From positions 620,001 to 684,000 of the forward strand of contig NC_015321.1 in assembly GCF_000194605.1 (NCBI RefSeq): a DNA stretch of 64,000 bases. The letters are read 5' to 3'. Each line of letters begins with the position of its first letter. Positions within the stretch are counted from its first letter, which is position 1. The notes beneath the pieces are model-generated. The model saw only the letters and a list, made by a program, of their open reading frames with translations. It was not told the DNA's origin and did no database searches. Shown here piece after piece: positions 37,971 through 52,900 of this stretch. The DNA is from Fluviicola taffensis DSM 16823. Lineage in GTDB: Bacteria > Bacteroidota > Bacteroidia > Flavobacteriales_D > Crocinitomicaceae. A program made the translations under genes and the position numbers.

Positions 37971-40900
37971 ACTATTGAGTCATGAAAAATTCAAATTTAA
38001 AGGGCCCGAAGTTTAAAGACAATTTGAAGTCTTACTTCTCTCGAGTGGCAAGCGAAACACCTCCATTCTTCAAGAAATTGAGATTGATTGGATTGGTATT
38101 GGCAGCTGCAGGTACTGTTTTGATTGCAGCTCCTGTGAGTTTGCCCGCAGGTGTAATTGCATTTGGTGGATACATGTTAGTTGCGGGTACTGTTGCAACT
38201 GCCATGAGTCAAGCAGCTATTGTAGAAGATAGCGAGGAAAAGTAAATCAAGTTATTAATCCAAAGTACCTAGTATCCGTCAAGGCGGAACTAGGTACTTT
38301 AAAAATTAAAAGTATGAAAGCAGAAAATTGTGCGAATAGCAACTTAAGTGTCAATATCAAGACACGACGTAAACCACGCTTTAAAGCTGGAGCGGAACTT
38401 TCAAGTGCAGTGAACCTTGTTGCGATCGATGTTAATGAAGAGTTGATTGAAGATACAGAAGTGTTTGAAATCAGTATCAAGTTGGACACCACACGTTGTT
38501 CGCGAGAGGATTCTTGCCCTAACTAATTCCAAAAACAATTAGCAATGACACCTCATCAAGACACCACAACAGTTGCAGGAACGGTTACAGGTACAGTGTT
38601 TACTATTGCTGCGAACATTGATTCGCAAGATTTTTCAAAAACAGTTATCCTGGCATGTGTTGGCGCTGTTGCCAGTTTCATTGTTAGTTTGATTCTCAAG
38701 CGGATTTGGAAGTATTTATCGGAATAAAATAGGAACGGCACTCGAAAGGGTGCCGTTCCTATTTTAGATTCTTATTTTGAATGATGTTATCAGCAATAAG
38801 GTTAATGATTGGATTAACAATATTTTCATTCCAATTTTTTTCACTATAGACAAGTATCTTACAATCCTCATGTTTTAAATTACTATAAATTCGAAAGGAA
38901 CTATTGGCAACATGGATTTCATTCTCAAACATCAATAGGCAAAATTGATCCATTATCAATTTATAAACGTCCTTTCTATGTGAGGCAAATATTAAATTAG
39001 ATGATGGGTCTTCAAATGAATCAGATGATATTATTGTTAAAGGAAAAAGAGGTATATTCTTATTTGAAAGATTTATTAACAATTCTGATTTATCAACTGA
39101 TTTATGTTCGAAAAGTGAAGCTCTAATTTCTTCCTCAATTTCACGATTGATTTTAAAACTATTAAATACAGAGTGGTTAGATACGCTACTCCTCCAGAAA
39201 ATTGAATAAATCATTAATCTAAATATTTTACTATTTGAAGAAACGCATGAAATTATGGAATATTCATCGTCAAATTGCTGTTTCAAAAATTCACCACTTA
39301 ATACCTTATCTTTCCACTGATTTAAGACATTTACACAAATGGTTTCCAACAAACCAAAATATGTTTCACATCCTGGGCATAGAATATAATTTTCCTTTGG
39401 CGAATCTTGTATTGACTGAGGTGGATGGTTAATTGGATATTTAGAATTTACTTGATATCCTTTGTTTCCAGTATCTGAAACGAAAAGTTTTCTAGATAAA
39501 GATTTAGGAAAAATATGTGAATTTGTTTTCGAAGAGTTGTTTAACTTGCAGAGTAAGCATTCATCACTAGGTTTTCTCATAATCAATTATTTGTTCTCTA
39601 ATATATTATTATCTATTTATATAAACCCAAAAGAAAAAGGAAAAAAGAAAGCCTATTCCAAAGGGGCTTTATGGGTGAATGCAAGGTTTTTGCAAAAAGA
39701 TATTCTTTTCAGTTTTCTGAATATGTTTTTGCAAAACCCGAAGGGCTTGACCTTTCAGCACACAGAAAGGATCTAACTTTGCTTTGATTTTTTTTATTTC
39801 TTCGATTTCAAAAACAGGCACTAGAGATAATACCTTCTTTGAATATCTGAAATTTCTTTTTGCTGCTTGGCAACACACCACTGATATAAGTTTAGAAACA
39901 TTTGACGCCGATTGGAACCTGGAACACATTTTGGAACTTGACGACGGATAAAGCGCATGTGGATTGAAAACTCTTTTTGAGACATAGATGCCAAAATGGA
40001 TTTGATAACTGCTGGATTGATGTGATACATGACTTTTTGGAAAAATGGGGAATGTATTACAGCGAGACAGTATTACTGGAAGTGTTTGGAATTATTTAGC
40101 GCATAGATTTCGCAGATCTATACATATTGTAATATTTATGAAGTTTTCAGATTACTGAATTTTAAGCATCGAAGAATAATCTGGTAAAACAGCCTTGAGC
40201 GTTGCCGGTGGAACAAGGCAACAGGCGAACAGCCAAAGGTTCACCGGAGGCTGTGAAGCAAAACGGAATGTTCTTGAACGACGCGTAGCATAGTGAAAAA
40301 CATGGAGTGCGCGAGCCACCTGCGAGTTGAGCGAAGGTGAAAGACAGAAATGGGCCCCGTACATACGGGGAACAACTGGCGACCTATGCAGGATGCACAA
40401 GGTTTTGGCGCATGTTTTTGTTGACCAGCTGTTTGACTTTATGCGAGGAACGAGGAGAAGACAAAGTGCTGGTGTGTGAGCGAATGCGGTTGAAAGTGCG
40501 GAATGCAATGGAGCACTGAGACGGCATGTAGTGGTGGAAAAGACAAGTATATGGAAGCTGAGGCACGAAAGCTGAACATATTCTTGTAGCGGGAGCGCGA
40601 AGTTGCTTAACGAAAGAAGAATTGACTTGGGGCCAGTTTACGGACAAGGAAAGATGAATGAGTTTAAGCTACTAGAGCGCGTGGGCACAAAAACTGTGAC
40701 AAATACCGTAGCCTGAGCGATTTAGCAGGCGAGCACAACACAAGTGGCGGTGACACCCAATGAAACAACAAGGAAGGGAGTGACGGCTTACTTTCGCGTA
40801 GCTTCAGCGAAGCAAAGGACTAGCTTCCCTGACTACATTATTGGGACCTTCTTCGCCAAGGCTACGAAGGCAGAAGGATGGGTGGCAGAGTAGCCACTAC

Positions 40901-43900
40901 TGACGACGCTAGCTGAACAGGCAAAGATTACAAATGAACAGCCAACTACGAATTCTGAGGAGCTGGCAATGTGAATGCTAAAAAGCAAGCCCGGACTTCG
41001 GCAGGCTCAGCCACCGAGGCCGCTTTGTATAGGCTTGCGTTTATGGAAACTGAAGCTGTGAAGATTAGGAGGAAGACCGCTTTTCCCGGAAATTCCACCA
41101 GTACCTACAAGTAGGTTGTGTGCTGTAATTTGTCCTGTGGAATTTGCATCGTCATGGTTCCAGAAGGCAGGGAAGCCAATGACACCATCTTGAATGTATA
41201 CACCCATGAAATCGTTTGGGCGACCATCAGCAGTTGCTTCTGGGATATTAGTATTTTTACTTAAGTCAAGTTTAGCACCCGTAAAACCAATTGTAAATCC
41301 AGAATTGGCAATCTCAGACTCTGTAAAAGATAGACTCCCAATACTATCAAAGTGAAATCCAGTTTTTGAATCTACTTCCAGACTTCCAATGTTAAAAGTC
41401 AATAGCGACTTTGGTATCAATGGGTCTAAAGGTTTAAGAATTTTTTCAGGAAATTCAATCGCTGCATTGAGAGATTCAAGAGTGAAGTTAAACGATGGAA
41501 CTATTATTTCAAGTAATCGGTCTTCATCAATTCTGTTCAGCCACCTTTTGAATAGCAGTTTCAAATTTTCCCAAAATGAATCAATTGATATATTACCGCC
41601 TAAAAAAACATCAAATATTACCTGAAACAATTCAATCTCTTGTTCTTCAAATTTAACTAGAATCTCCAAAACGGAATCATTCAAATTAAGTCCATTTGTC
41701 AGATTTAGCTGATAACCTGTGGAATTATATACATTGAAGCGATCAGAAAACTGTTGTATAGTATTGTTTCCTGATATAAAAGCACTTATAACTCCTGTTA
41801 AGAACTCAGCATCAGAAATTTGCGCAACATCTTTAAACACATCGAAAACTCCTGAAATGGTATTCCCAAAGCTGCTAAAATTAAAGTTTCCTTTGTATTT
41901 CAGTATTTCCCATTTGTAGCGAAAACTGATAGGAAAAGATGTACCGCCTCCGGAAGGATTTGGATTAAGTAATAGTCTAATACCTTCGCTACCACCTATG
42001 GCAAATCCCAATTCCTGACCTGTAATAATACGAAGGTATGCGAAACCACTTTCCCCGGTTTGACTTCTTTGAATCACTGCATCCGCAAAGAATAACTTCT
42101 CCAAAAGTGCTTCAGCTCCATCTTCCAAAAGTGCAATATTTCCTGGAATGGCTTCAGGCTTAATAACTTTTGTTAATCGTTGATAAAATTCAGTTCCTAC
42201 TGCCATAGTTTCTATAGTTGTGGTTTACATAACCAATCATCATTACTTAAATATTTCTTTTCTTTTTTAATAACTTCTAGTTCGTCTGTATGATCTCTAT
42301 TCTCAGATTCAATATATTCTTGATAACAATTCTCAAGATCAATTGTCCATTGAGCTTCTCGCAGAATCGAACCATCTTTATACAAGTATTTGATACAAGA
42401 GTAATGAGGAGCGACAAACGATTTACCACTCAAATCTTTAATATACAATTCACTCTTGCTACCCTTGCAATACTCCTCGAAATGATAGTTCCAACCTTTG
42501 TTGCTATAACTCCATATTTCAATAGACCCTTTTAGGGTGTCCCTAGAATTACTTTTGGGAAGATTGATTGAGTATTGCTTTTTTTGAATTGTTACTTCTG
42601 TTTCCGATTTCCAGTTTAAATTAAATTCAACAATCTGTTCAATATCTATGCTATTTTCATACGAATTACAATCTTCTGGATTATAATTGATATTGTTAAT
42701 CTTTTTTGAAAGCAAACTATTTAGCTGTCCTTTATCATAAGTCATTTGAACAACTGTATCAATATAAAACTCTGTTTGTTGACTTGGAGCACAAAATATC
42801 CAAATACCATCACGCTTTCCATTTATATAGTTTCTTTTTTGGGCAAGCTTTCCATCTTGATACCAGAATGACCAAGTGCCATGAGGAACTCCATCCTTAT
42901 AATTTCCTTCACAAAGTTGTAAACCATTTTTATAAAATGTTTCAAACTTACCAGTAATAGGGATTTTAATTTCTTGACTGAGATCTACTTCTCTTAAAAA
43001 TATATTCCAGTTTCCATGTGAGGTGTCTTTTCCAAATGAATACATTACTAAAGCGAGATTAACCAATTCAGGAGTTGAAATCATGTTAACCGATAGATAG
43101 TTTAGCTTTTTAAAATCATAAAAATTAACTGGTAAAAACTGAAGTTCTGAAAAATGAACATTGCTTAGCTTTTTCATTGAAAACAAATCAGATTCAGGTG
43201 GATTAAGTAGGTAAATACTACCTAAATCTCCACTTTCTGTAAAATTTGAGGACAAATCAAATTGTAACGATTTCAAATTTTTTATTTGTGTTACATTTTT
43301 CCAAAAAAATGGACTTCCAGGGTATTCCATTCGTAAAGCACCACTGCCAAAATTTTTAGGAGAGATGAATAAATCATTTCCATTCACACTCTGGGTTGTA
43401 AAAATTTTTAGTTTTTTGAAATTCTGGAAATCGTTTTCTTCGCCGAGTGCTAAATTATAATCGAGCCATTCGATTTTCCTTTTAAATTTAGTTGGTATTT
43501 CCAACTTACCCAAAGCATATACATGTTTGCTCCCAATAGTTGAAGTATCATAGTCATTTTTAATTTCTGCTCCATGAGCCCCCTTTATATTACTGTCTTT
43601 CGAAATTTCTATGTCCGATTCGTCCAAAAAATGATATAACTTATAATTCAATCCCAATCGAACCCCCCATTCAGTTGTTTTACGTTTTAATAACTGCTCG
43701 AATATTTTATTGCATTCAATACTAATTGTTTTTAATTCTGGATTTTCAATGGCTCCAAAGACAAACTGTGGTGAACGACCATATTGATCCATTGGCGGTG
43801 ATTGACTATATATTTCAAATGTCAGTATTAGAAAAGTTATTGAGAAATATTTTTTCATTTTAATGAGTTTTAGTTAAACTGTATTACCATATAACGCTTT

Positions 43901-46900
43901 ATCTGCTATTGAATAATACCACTTAAGCTTTTTGTATAAATCGTATGTAATATCTTGAGTGAATCCTAAAAAAGGATCAGCAGAAATCACCACGTTATCA
44001 ATTGCTGACTGTATCTCTGCACGTACTGCTTCACCTGCCAATGGATCAGAGATTCCCAATCCATAAGTAGCATCATTAACCATAAAAGCAATATTGTCTC
44101 GTATTGCTTCCATTAGTCCAAAACTTCTAAGACAAGACAACACTGGATTATAGGACGGAATGAAATTAGATGTTCCCAATTTTATATAAGCATCGGATCC
44201 TCCTGTCCCACTATCATAAAGTGTAAAACTATTCATTAAGTCAAGTCGTTGCGACTGAGTTAATCCTTCTACTGTTCCACCGCCACCATGACGATAATCA
44301 TTTTGGATTTTTTCGTCTAACCGTGACCAAATAGGACTGACAAATGATTCTACACGGAAAATTACGCTTCCCTCTTTATTACTTGTAAAAACAACTGTGG
44401 CAGAACCAAAACTGAATCGAAGTTGAGAGCTATAAGGCGCTGGAATCCAGGCTGGAACTTCAAGCAAACGGGTCAAATCTTTATTTATATCATTCGGATG
44501 ATAGAGAGCCTCATCTAATGGCAATTCAACGGTTGTTGCGGATGGAATAATTTCAGTCCAACCCAATGTAACAGGTCTTGGTTTATCAAACGTAAATCTA
44601 GTATCACGGCAAACATTATGCAAACTAAAAGTAGTTGATACTTCTTGTTTAGGCCTTCCAACATAATTGCCAGATAAATTAAAGAACATTTTAGACGCTG
44701 GTATTCCTCCATTATTAGGATCAAGATCAACAGAATTATAAATGAGTTGAGCTAGCTGCTTGTATGCATCTATGGCACCAGGAAATTTGTCTTCATTAAT
44801 AATTAAATCCTTCTTTTGAGTTGATTTTAATTCAAATTTATCATCAGGATAGACATCCTGTGCTGGTATCTTCAATTGTCGAACAGTAGAAGGTATTGTC
44901 TCAGCAATATTAACAGCTAGCTGCATTTCTTCAAAAGAAAGAACATCCTTATGTATGGGAACCTTACTGCCTAGACTAGATTCTCTTTGCCCAGAAAATG
45001 CTCTAACAGTGATTGAGTATGGAGGTTTTTTATTGATAATCAAGTTATTCCATTTGGAAAAGTAAAGCCCCCCAATATTGCCTGAAGAATCAACAAAGGC
45101 AAAATCTGAATCAACAATATCTGGATGAGCAACAGTTCCTGAAGTAAGCAGAAGCACTGTTCCAAATGGTTCAAGATTGACACGTTCTTCTCTTTGCAAA
45201 GTTGAACTTGATGGAAAATACAAATAAGAAGGAATAGCACCACCTCCACCCAAAAGTGAGTTTTCTGGAAAAAGTTTCTTTTTATCATCAGGAAAATCTT
45301 GCTCTCCTACAAAGCGCATCAGCAATTTATTTCCTGTAGGTCCCCCTACATAAGGCCCGTTTAATTCAACCTCAAATATATCAGGAGTTAATCCAGAATC
45401 CATACCGTAAATAGTAAAATGTACCGCAACAGATGTCTCCTTTGTTATAGTAGGAAATGTCTCGGTATAATATCCTTGTACATTTCCCAATTTATCTAGA
45501 TTATAAGTAAAAATATAAGGTCCTAAAGAGACTGGATAAGACATAAGATAGTTAGCCCCTCTAAGAGTCCTACTCCCACTCATATTCAACAAACCTTTGG
45601 TTGAAGAACCGTCTCCCGTTGCGAGTAACCTAGCCGCTGGTTCAAAGGAGTCGCGATAACTAAGATTTTTGGTGAAAACCCTATAAAAGCACTTAGATTT
45701 TTTATTAATCAAAAATTTGAACTCCTCATTCACTTCACGAACAATTTTACCTACAAGAGGTTCGATAAAATCTTTCACATTTTGATCCAAAATATTATTG
45801 ATGATTGTACCACTCCCTCCACTTGAAGGAAAGAGTAAGGCTCTTGTAGTAATTGTACTAGGTAGATCAAATAATATAGGATCATCACCACTCAACGCTG
45901 CAGGATTTAAGTGAACACCAGGAGGTTCGGCCTGTATTGGATGAAAGTTACCAGAACGAATTAAATTGAATACTTCTTCTTTAAATGAGGTTGAGGATGA
46001 AGTGTTTTTGAGATAAGTAAACATTTTATTTATTGAAAATATACTCTTAACTGGAACCTCACTCATATTGAATGGCTGAAATACATAGAAATCATCAGGT
46101 TTATAATTACCATTGATCGTAATTGGGTTGCCTGCAAAATCTAGACGATTATCAGGATCTTTGCCATACCACAATCCGAAAAACAAAAATGGGTTAAACA
46201 ACCTAGCTTTAATCGCTTGTTCCATGGTTTTATCCACGATTTTATCCGGTTTTAATCCATTTTTGATCAAAACCTTAAACATTCGTTGGTAGATATAATT
46301 GTCTTTACTAGGTTCTAGCAAGTCCATTAATATGTTATATGTAGCAAATACCGTTGCAGCTTCAAGAATGAAACCTTTTACTTGGTCATTCGGCATTTCA
46401 GTGAGTGAATTACCGCTTGAGTCTCTAAAAAACACTTCATATTCTAGCGGAGTGGTGCCAGAAACGGGTTCCATTTGAAAAGTATAATTTTGTTCTTCCT
46501 GTCCAGGATTTGGATCAGCAAAAGTTCTAAAGACTCTTTTATGAAGGTCATTATTTGCTTTAAAAGAAGATCCAGGCGGACCATCAACATAATCAATAAC
46601 ATCTTCTAAATCAGATTTTTCCTGCAATGATAGTGTATTTTTAAAACACGGAAGTTCAGTGTCCTTCTTCAAGTTAGGGAAGTTGGTTCCTTGTTCTACA
46701 ATAATAAAATTCTTGATTGGATTCGTACTAAGCTTTTCTGACATTAGAAATATACCAGAGTTCCATTCCATAGCTGTAAGAGTTTGATTGACTCCAGTAT
46801 CAACCTCAACAAAACCTCTAAGCCAAAGTTCATAAACTGAGTTTGCTAGTTTTTCCCCAGTATTCTCCCAAACGCCTGAAGAAACCTCATTCACTATCGG

Positions 46901-49900
46901 AGTTAAATTGTTTTGTCGATTACGAAGAACTAAATGAACATCATAATCTGGATTTAAACCTGTAATTCCATTGGTAAGGTCATTTGAAATTGAAGTATAG
47001 GTGTTCTTCGAAATAACCACCGCTGAAAATTCTGTAGAAAAATCAGGTTCATCAAGCTGATAAATAGGAGGTTGTACAAATCGATACAAATCTTCACCCG
47101 GATAATTTGTACCATCCAGAAATGGACCATAATCTTCTATTTGCACATTAAGACTATTGGTATCTGTAAAGAAATATAAATCTGCCATGTATTTATTTAA
47201 TTAGGGGGTTAGAATTGACCATTAAGAGATTACTTTCTCTCATAAATAACCTTATAATGATCGTTATCACATCTTTCTGAAATCATAATATTACGATCAA
47301 TACTTAAAATATAAAATAATGAAAATGTATCGCATGATTCACGAGTGAAGTTAGGTGTATAAATACTGTAATGCGTTAATTCCAAATTATCACAATAAAT
47401 AATATAATTAGATTTGCGAACTATTGTTTGGTTATCTTTCTTTAAATAAAGAATAACTGAATCTTCTGAAAATTCGCAGGAAACTAGATTATCAAAGGGG
47501 AGTACAGGCAATTGGCTCTCACTCATAATAGTTTTTGAATACTCCCAGCTTCCAATCAGAATGTTTTTCACATTTCTGATTCGCTCACTAGGTGCTGGGC
47601 TTTTTTCAAACACAATATCTACAGAATTTATACACGATTGAATAACAAGTGACGAGTCAGTTAAAGAGACAATTTTAACTGACTTTGTTTCACAATTGCC
47701 ATATGCCTTTTTAAATATTATTTTAAAATCCTTGGATTTCCTATCATAAGAAATTCTATATGGACCGTCGTAGAAATAATTATTAATGAATGATGAAAAT
47801 CTTAAGTTTGCATTATTGTCTTCAAATATCATATAAATAACTTCTTCAGGTTTCAAGTTTAAGTCATTTTCCTTTTCGGTTAAAGGTTGAGTTACGTGCC
47901 ATGTCCCTACCAACATCTCTTCAATGTCAGATTGGTTCAATGGGGTTTGGGCATTTACTAAATTAGAAAAAGAGATTAGGCATATAGTTAGACATAGTTT
48001 GAAAGACATCATTTTAAAACGATTACCAAAAGTTCTAAATAGATTAGTTCTATTCACTATTTCCAATGTACCAATTCTAGAAAAATTTCGTTCACCACTT
48101 AATGAGACTTCGTTATTGATATAAATTAAGGAACTTGAGCTTATCAAATGAGTATAACTGCGAAGTAATAAATTAAATGTCAGTACCTGATTTTTACGTT
48201 GAAATAATGTAATACCTGTAAAAAAGACATGCTTTTCATTCATGCATTTAGTATTAGGTTTGAATTTTTTGTTCTTCATAATACAAGGTTTTGCAATTAT
48301 TAACGGTGAAATAGTAAAATGATACAAATAATATTGACACCAACTAAACTAACATATTATTTGATACAATATTGTGTGATTTATTTAGATTGAGTAGAAG
48401 TACTCATTGGAGATTATGGCAGATGATAAGGATTGATTAAGAAAATATTTAGATTGGATTAAAGCCTATTCAAAAACAACTTTTCCATCCGCAGTTATTG
48501 TCGCAATTCCATTCAACAAAGCATAAACGAGAAACCCAACACTGCTACTTGTACCGATTTTCTTTGATATTTTGTAACGGTGATTTTGCACTGTTCTTTC
48601 TGCGATTTGTAATTCTTCTGAAATTTCTTTACTCCCTTTTTCTAGACAAATTTGACGAATGATTTCTTTTTCCCTTTCCGAAATTATGAAATCATCTAAA
48701 ACTGGAGGCGCACTTTTTTTATTGATGATTTTGTTAATCATTTCTTTAGGAAAGTCGTTTGTAAAGTAATATCCATAGTTATGCGTCATTCGAATTGCAT
48801 CCAATAAATCTTCTATGTCACAATCCTTGGAAAGATGCGCATTTGCCCCACGCTCGAAACTTTCTTCAACGAAAGGCAGGCTATCGTGCATACTGACAAT
48901 GATGACTTTGATAAGTGGGTACTTATCTCTAATAATTTTCAATGCTTCAAAACCAGACATTACAGGCATTCTCAAATCGAGAAGAATAACATCCACTGGA
49001 TTGGTTGCTAGATTGTAAATCAATTCTGCACCATTTGATGCACCAAACACAACGTCTAAATTAAATTCATAAGTCAATGCATCTGACAAAGACTTTCTAA
49101 ATAAAGTGTGATCATCAGCAATTGCGATGCGAATCGTTGAATTCAAGGGAGCTAGTATTATTTAAAGCTAAACTTAATCATTTAGGTTTAAATAGTATCA
49201 AAATGGATCAAGTAACTTTCACAAATCCACTCGAAGAACCATAAAAACAACCTGCCAATGAGTAGAACTAAATTTTAAATTTAGTACCGTAAAAATTCTG
49301 ATTTTCGAAATATAAACAAACAACTTGTTTACTAATTCATTTTTTTTCAACTTCTTATAATGCGATGTTCATAGGAAAACGAGAAGTCTTTACTTTCGCT
49401 TATCAAGACTTGATATTGGAAATGAAATAAGGTTAAATATTGATCTAAGTCTCGATCTCACTCTATTCCCATAAGCTTTCTCTAATTCTTGTGCGTTCAG
49501 ATTCGTCGTTCCATGAGTAACAATTCCTCTGCTTAAATGAAGGTCATATCGATGAAATAGAATTTCAGCCATGCAGTTGGTTTCATTTCCAAATTGTTTG
49601 ATGTTGTTTTCTATTCCTAAATCATCGAAACAATAGACCTTATTTGATTTCCCATATTTGTGAATAACTTGATAACCTTCAACATAAAACTCAGACACAA
49701 TGTTTCTTGTCGATATAACTGGGTAATCGAATTCAGGAAAAATGAAAAGTTTCAGAAGATTCATTAGGGAAGTTTTTCCACAACCAACCGGACCGATCAG
49801 TAGAATTCCCTTGTTCAAATCAATCCCATGTTCTTTACAATTATCTTCAGCACGAATTGCATAGATGATTAGTTTGTAGATGATGTCTTTGTCTTCTGCA

Positions 49901-52900
49901 TGAAGATGGAAATTAGAACCGTATTTTTGTGTTCCGACAAAGTTGATGTATTGAATACATTTCTTGAAATCGAATTGTCGGATGTCGTTTTCAATTGTGA
50001 AGCAATTTTCTAACATGGTGCTTGTTTTAAGTTTCGACGTGAAGCATCGCTTCGCTATAATGGAATTGAATAATCCTTGTCTTGGTTGGTATGAAGGTGG
50101 CCAGCTTGTGGTTCTTGAACGGGATTCCATTTTTTGGAATTGATTATCCAATTACGTGCTGCAGCTTTCCAGTTTTTCATTTTAGATTTCCCTCCTACTA
50201 ACCAACCATTGGATTCGAAATGATTGAAGAACTTTTGAGCTTCCGGATTACTTGATTCTTGCTCCAAAAAGAAAACTTCTATTTCTTCAATTTGGGGTAG
50301 GGAAAAACGCCAACGTTTTTCTTTAGCCGACGTTTGTTTTACATGGGACGCAATGTCTTGCGTCCCTACAATATTTGTTTTATATTGTTTCTCTTGTTTT
50401 ATATTGTTTATATAAGGTCTCACGCGTAGTTCACTCGTTGTATCACTACTTGTATGCTCGTTGTACACTTCTTGTTCACTACTTGTATCGAATCTGAACA
50501 AGTGAATCAAGCTTCCTTTTTGTGGATTTTTGGAAGGTTGGTACTTAATATATCCAAATGCATCTAACTCCTTCAAACACTTCAAATAAGTGTTGACTGA
50601 ACCAATCTTTGATGCTTTCATCATTTCAAAGCGACTGATGGAAAGATACTCCGGAAACTTTGCGTGATTCCAGAGATGAAACAAAGCGTAATACAAACTA
50701 ATATGCCAAGGAGAAAGCCGTTCGTCTTCCACAAAGAGATCATTGATTTTTTCGATATGGATGATGTAGTTCATTTGTGAAGACGATAGATAAAAGACAT
50801 TAGACTAAAGACTAGATTCGATTGACATTAACATTTGGATGAGTTCTGGTTGCGGGTGGCAATCGCTTACATCTTGGCGGAAATTTACATTTGTATAAAT
50901 ACCTGGTTTACCATCCAAGGCTTTTAAAGAAACATCCCACTTTTCAGTAGTTATTTGTGTTGGTATGTAAAAGGAATGGCAAAGCTTCAAAAGCAATTCT
51001 TTGAGACTATCTAATTGTTCTGAAGTGTATTTTTGGAAGTAACGATAACCTCTGAAATTCTTACCATAATCAATTACTTCAGAAGCGTCGATGATTGAAT
51101 TATGCATGTTAAAAAACTGACCTTTTTCTTCATTCAATCCTCCAACACAGCACATGGTAATAGCTATAGAATACTGGTCCAATGAAAGAAAGTCTTTGCC
51201 TCTTATACCTATATGGTGAATCCAATAGTGAGATTCGAAAGTTTGGTAAATGGTTCCATCACGGTCAATGATAAATGCTGCACCAATTTTTGCAGGATTA
51301 GAGTGCCAATATGAAATGATGTTCTTTGGAGATGAATCACTATTTGTGCCATGCAGCACAATTTGTTTTTTAGCGTAAGCAGTTCTGTAATATTGAGATG
51401 CCAACAACGGAGATTGAATGATTTTCATGGTACTAAGATTTTGAAAGTGTGATTAGAATTTGTTGCGCATGTTTTCTTCAAAAAGTCTATTGATGTCTGC
51501 TTCATCATAGAAAAGAACTCCGCCAATTTTGGTAAATGGTAATGTTCCATTTAAGCGAAGCGTTTGAAGTGTGCCAGGTGAAATACTTAAAAGGCGTTGA
51601 ACCTGATGGGATTTTAGCCAAGTCTTCTTAGGCTCGTCATTCTTCACATTTATATGAGTGAATTGACTCTCGACTATTGTTTTGAATTCTGAGATGAGGT
51701 CTATTTTGAATTGCTCCAGATCCTCGATAGTTACAATTTGTGTTGCCATAATATTTGATTTTCATTTCCATCAAAGAGAATTGAATAAAATGAAAAAGTG
51801 GGGTGGTACACAGTTGTACCACCCCACATCAAAGACTTATAAACACTAGAAAAAATTGATTGAAATTTATTAGAGTTGATTCAGTCGATTTAGCATTTGA
51901 ATTAACTTTTCGCGCACTAAGGCAATCGAATTGTTATCAGGTTCGTAGAACTTATTTGACAGACTCTTCACAGAAATATCTTGGACTTTCGAGGTTTGAA
52001 AATGATTTGTTATCAACTCGATTAATTCCCGATGTGTTTTACAATGCAGTATTTCCGTTTCTGAAAACATCCGGATTAATACAGCTAATTCATTAACAGA
52101 ACAATTCAGTTTTAGTTTTTCTATGGAATTGGAAAGTACAGACTCACTGTTGTTCTGACTATTTGACTGAACGAGTAATATTGATTTATGATACCAAATC
52201 TCTTCTTCTAACCAGATTATCACTAAGGACTTTAACGATTCAATATGAAGCGCATATTGAACTTCATTCAGCGACACCACTTGATTCACTCCTTTTAACC
52301 ACAAATGCAATGTTGCCAATTTATCTTGTTCCACATCAATATTATTGAGCTTCTGAGAATAGATTTTAGCAAGGTGTTCCACATAATCCGGATTGTTGTA
52401 ATTCAACTCAATTAAGCACTTATGAAGTAGTGTTGTGCCGCTTGAATTCTGCGGATGCTTTGAAAAGAACTGAAGTAATTTATTGGTGTAACATTCTATG
52501 AACATGAGTTGGTGATATGTCAAACGGTTCTTAGCTGAAACATTTGACACTAACATTAGTGGTTGAAAGAGCATATTAAGTAACTCTTGATTGTAGCACT
52601 TATTGAGAATAATTAGTTTTAGACGTTCTACTCGTGGTTGTAAACAATTTACACGCGATGAAATTACGTTGAACGGCACGAACAATTCTCGATCTAGGTA
52701 CTTTGAATAAAACCGTTCCAAATGGACAAGAATATTCTCCAGACAATCATACCCCAATGCAAAGAGTGACTTTTTATCATAACTCAGCTTTTTCGACCTT
52801 GAGCTAGTTAAGCGATTGAAATGAAATCGCTGTATTACTTCATTAGACCAGGACAATAATGTCCGTTGGATTTTCTGAATTGCTTTTATGAGTTGTTTTT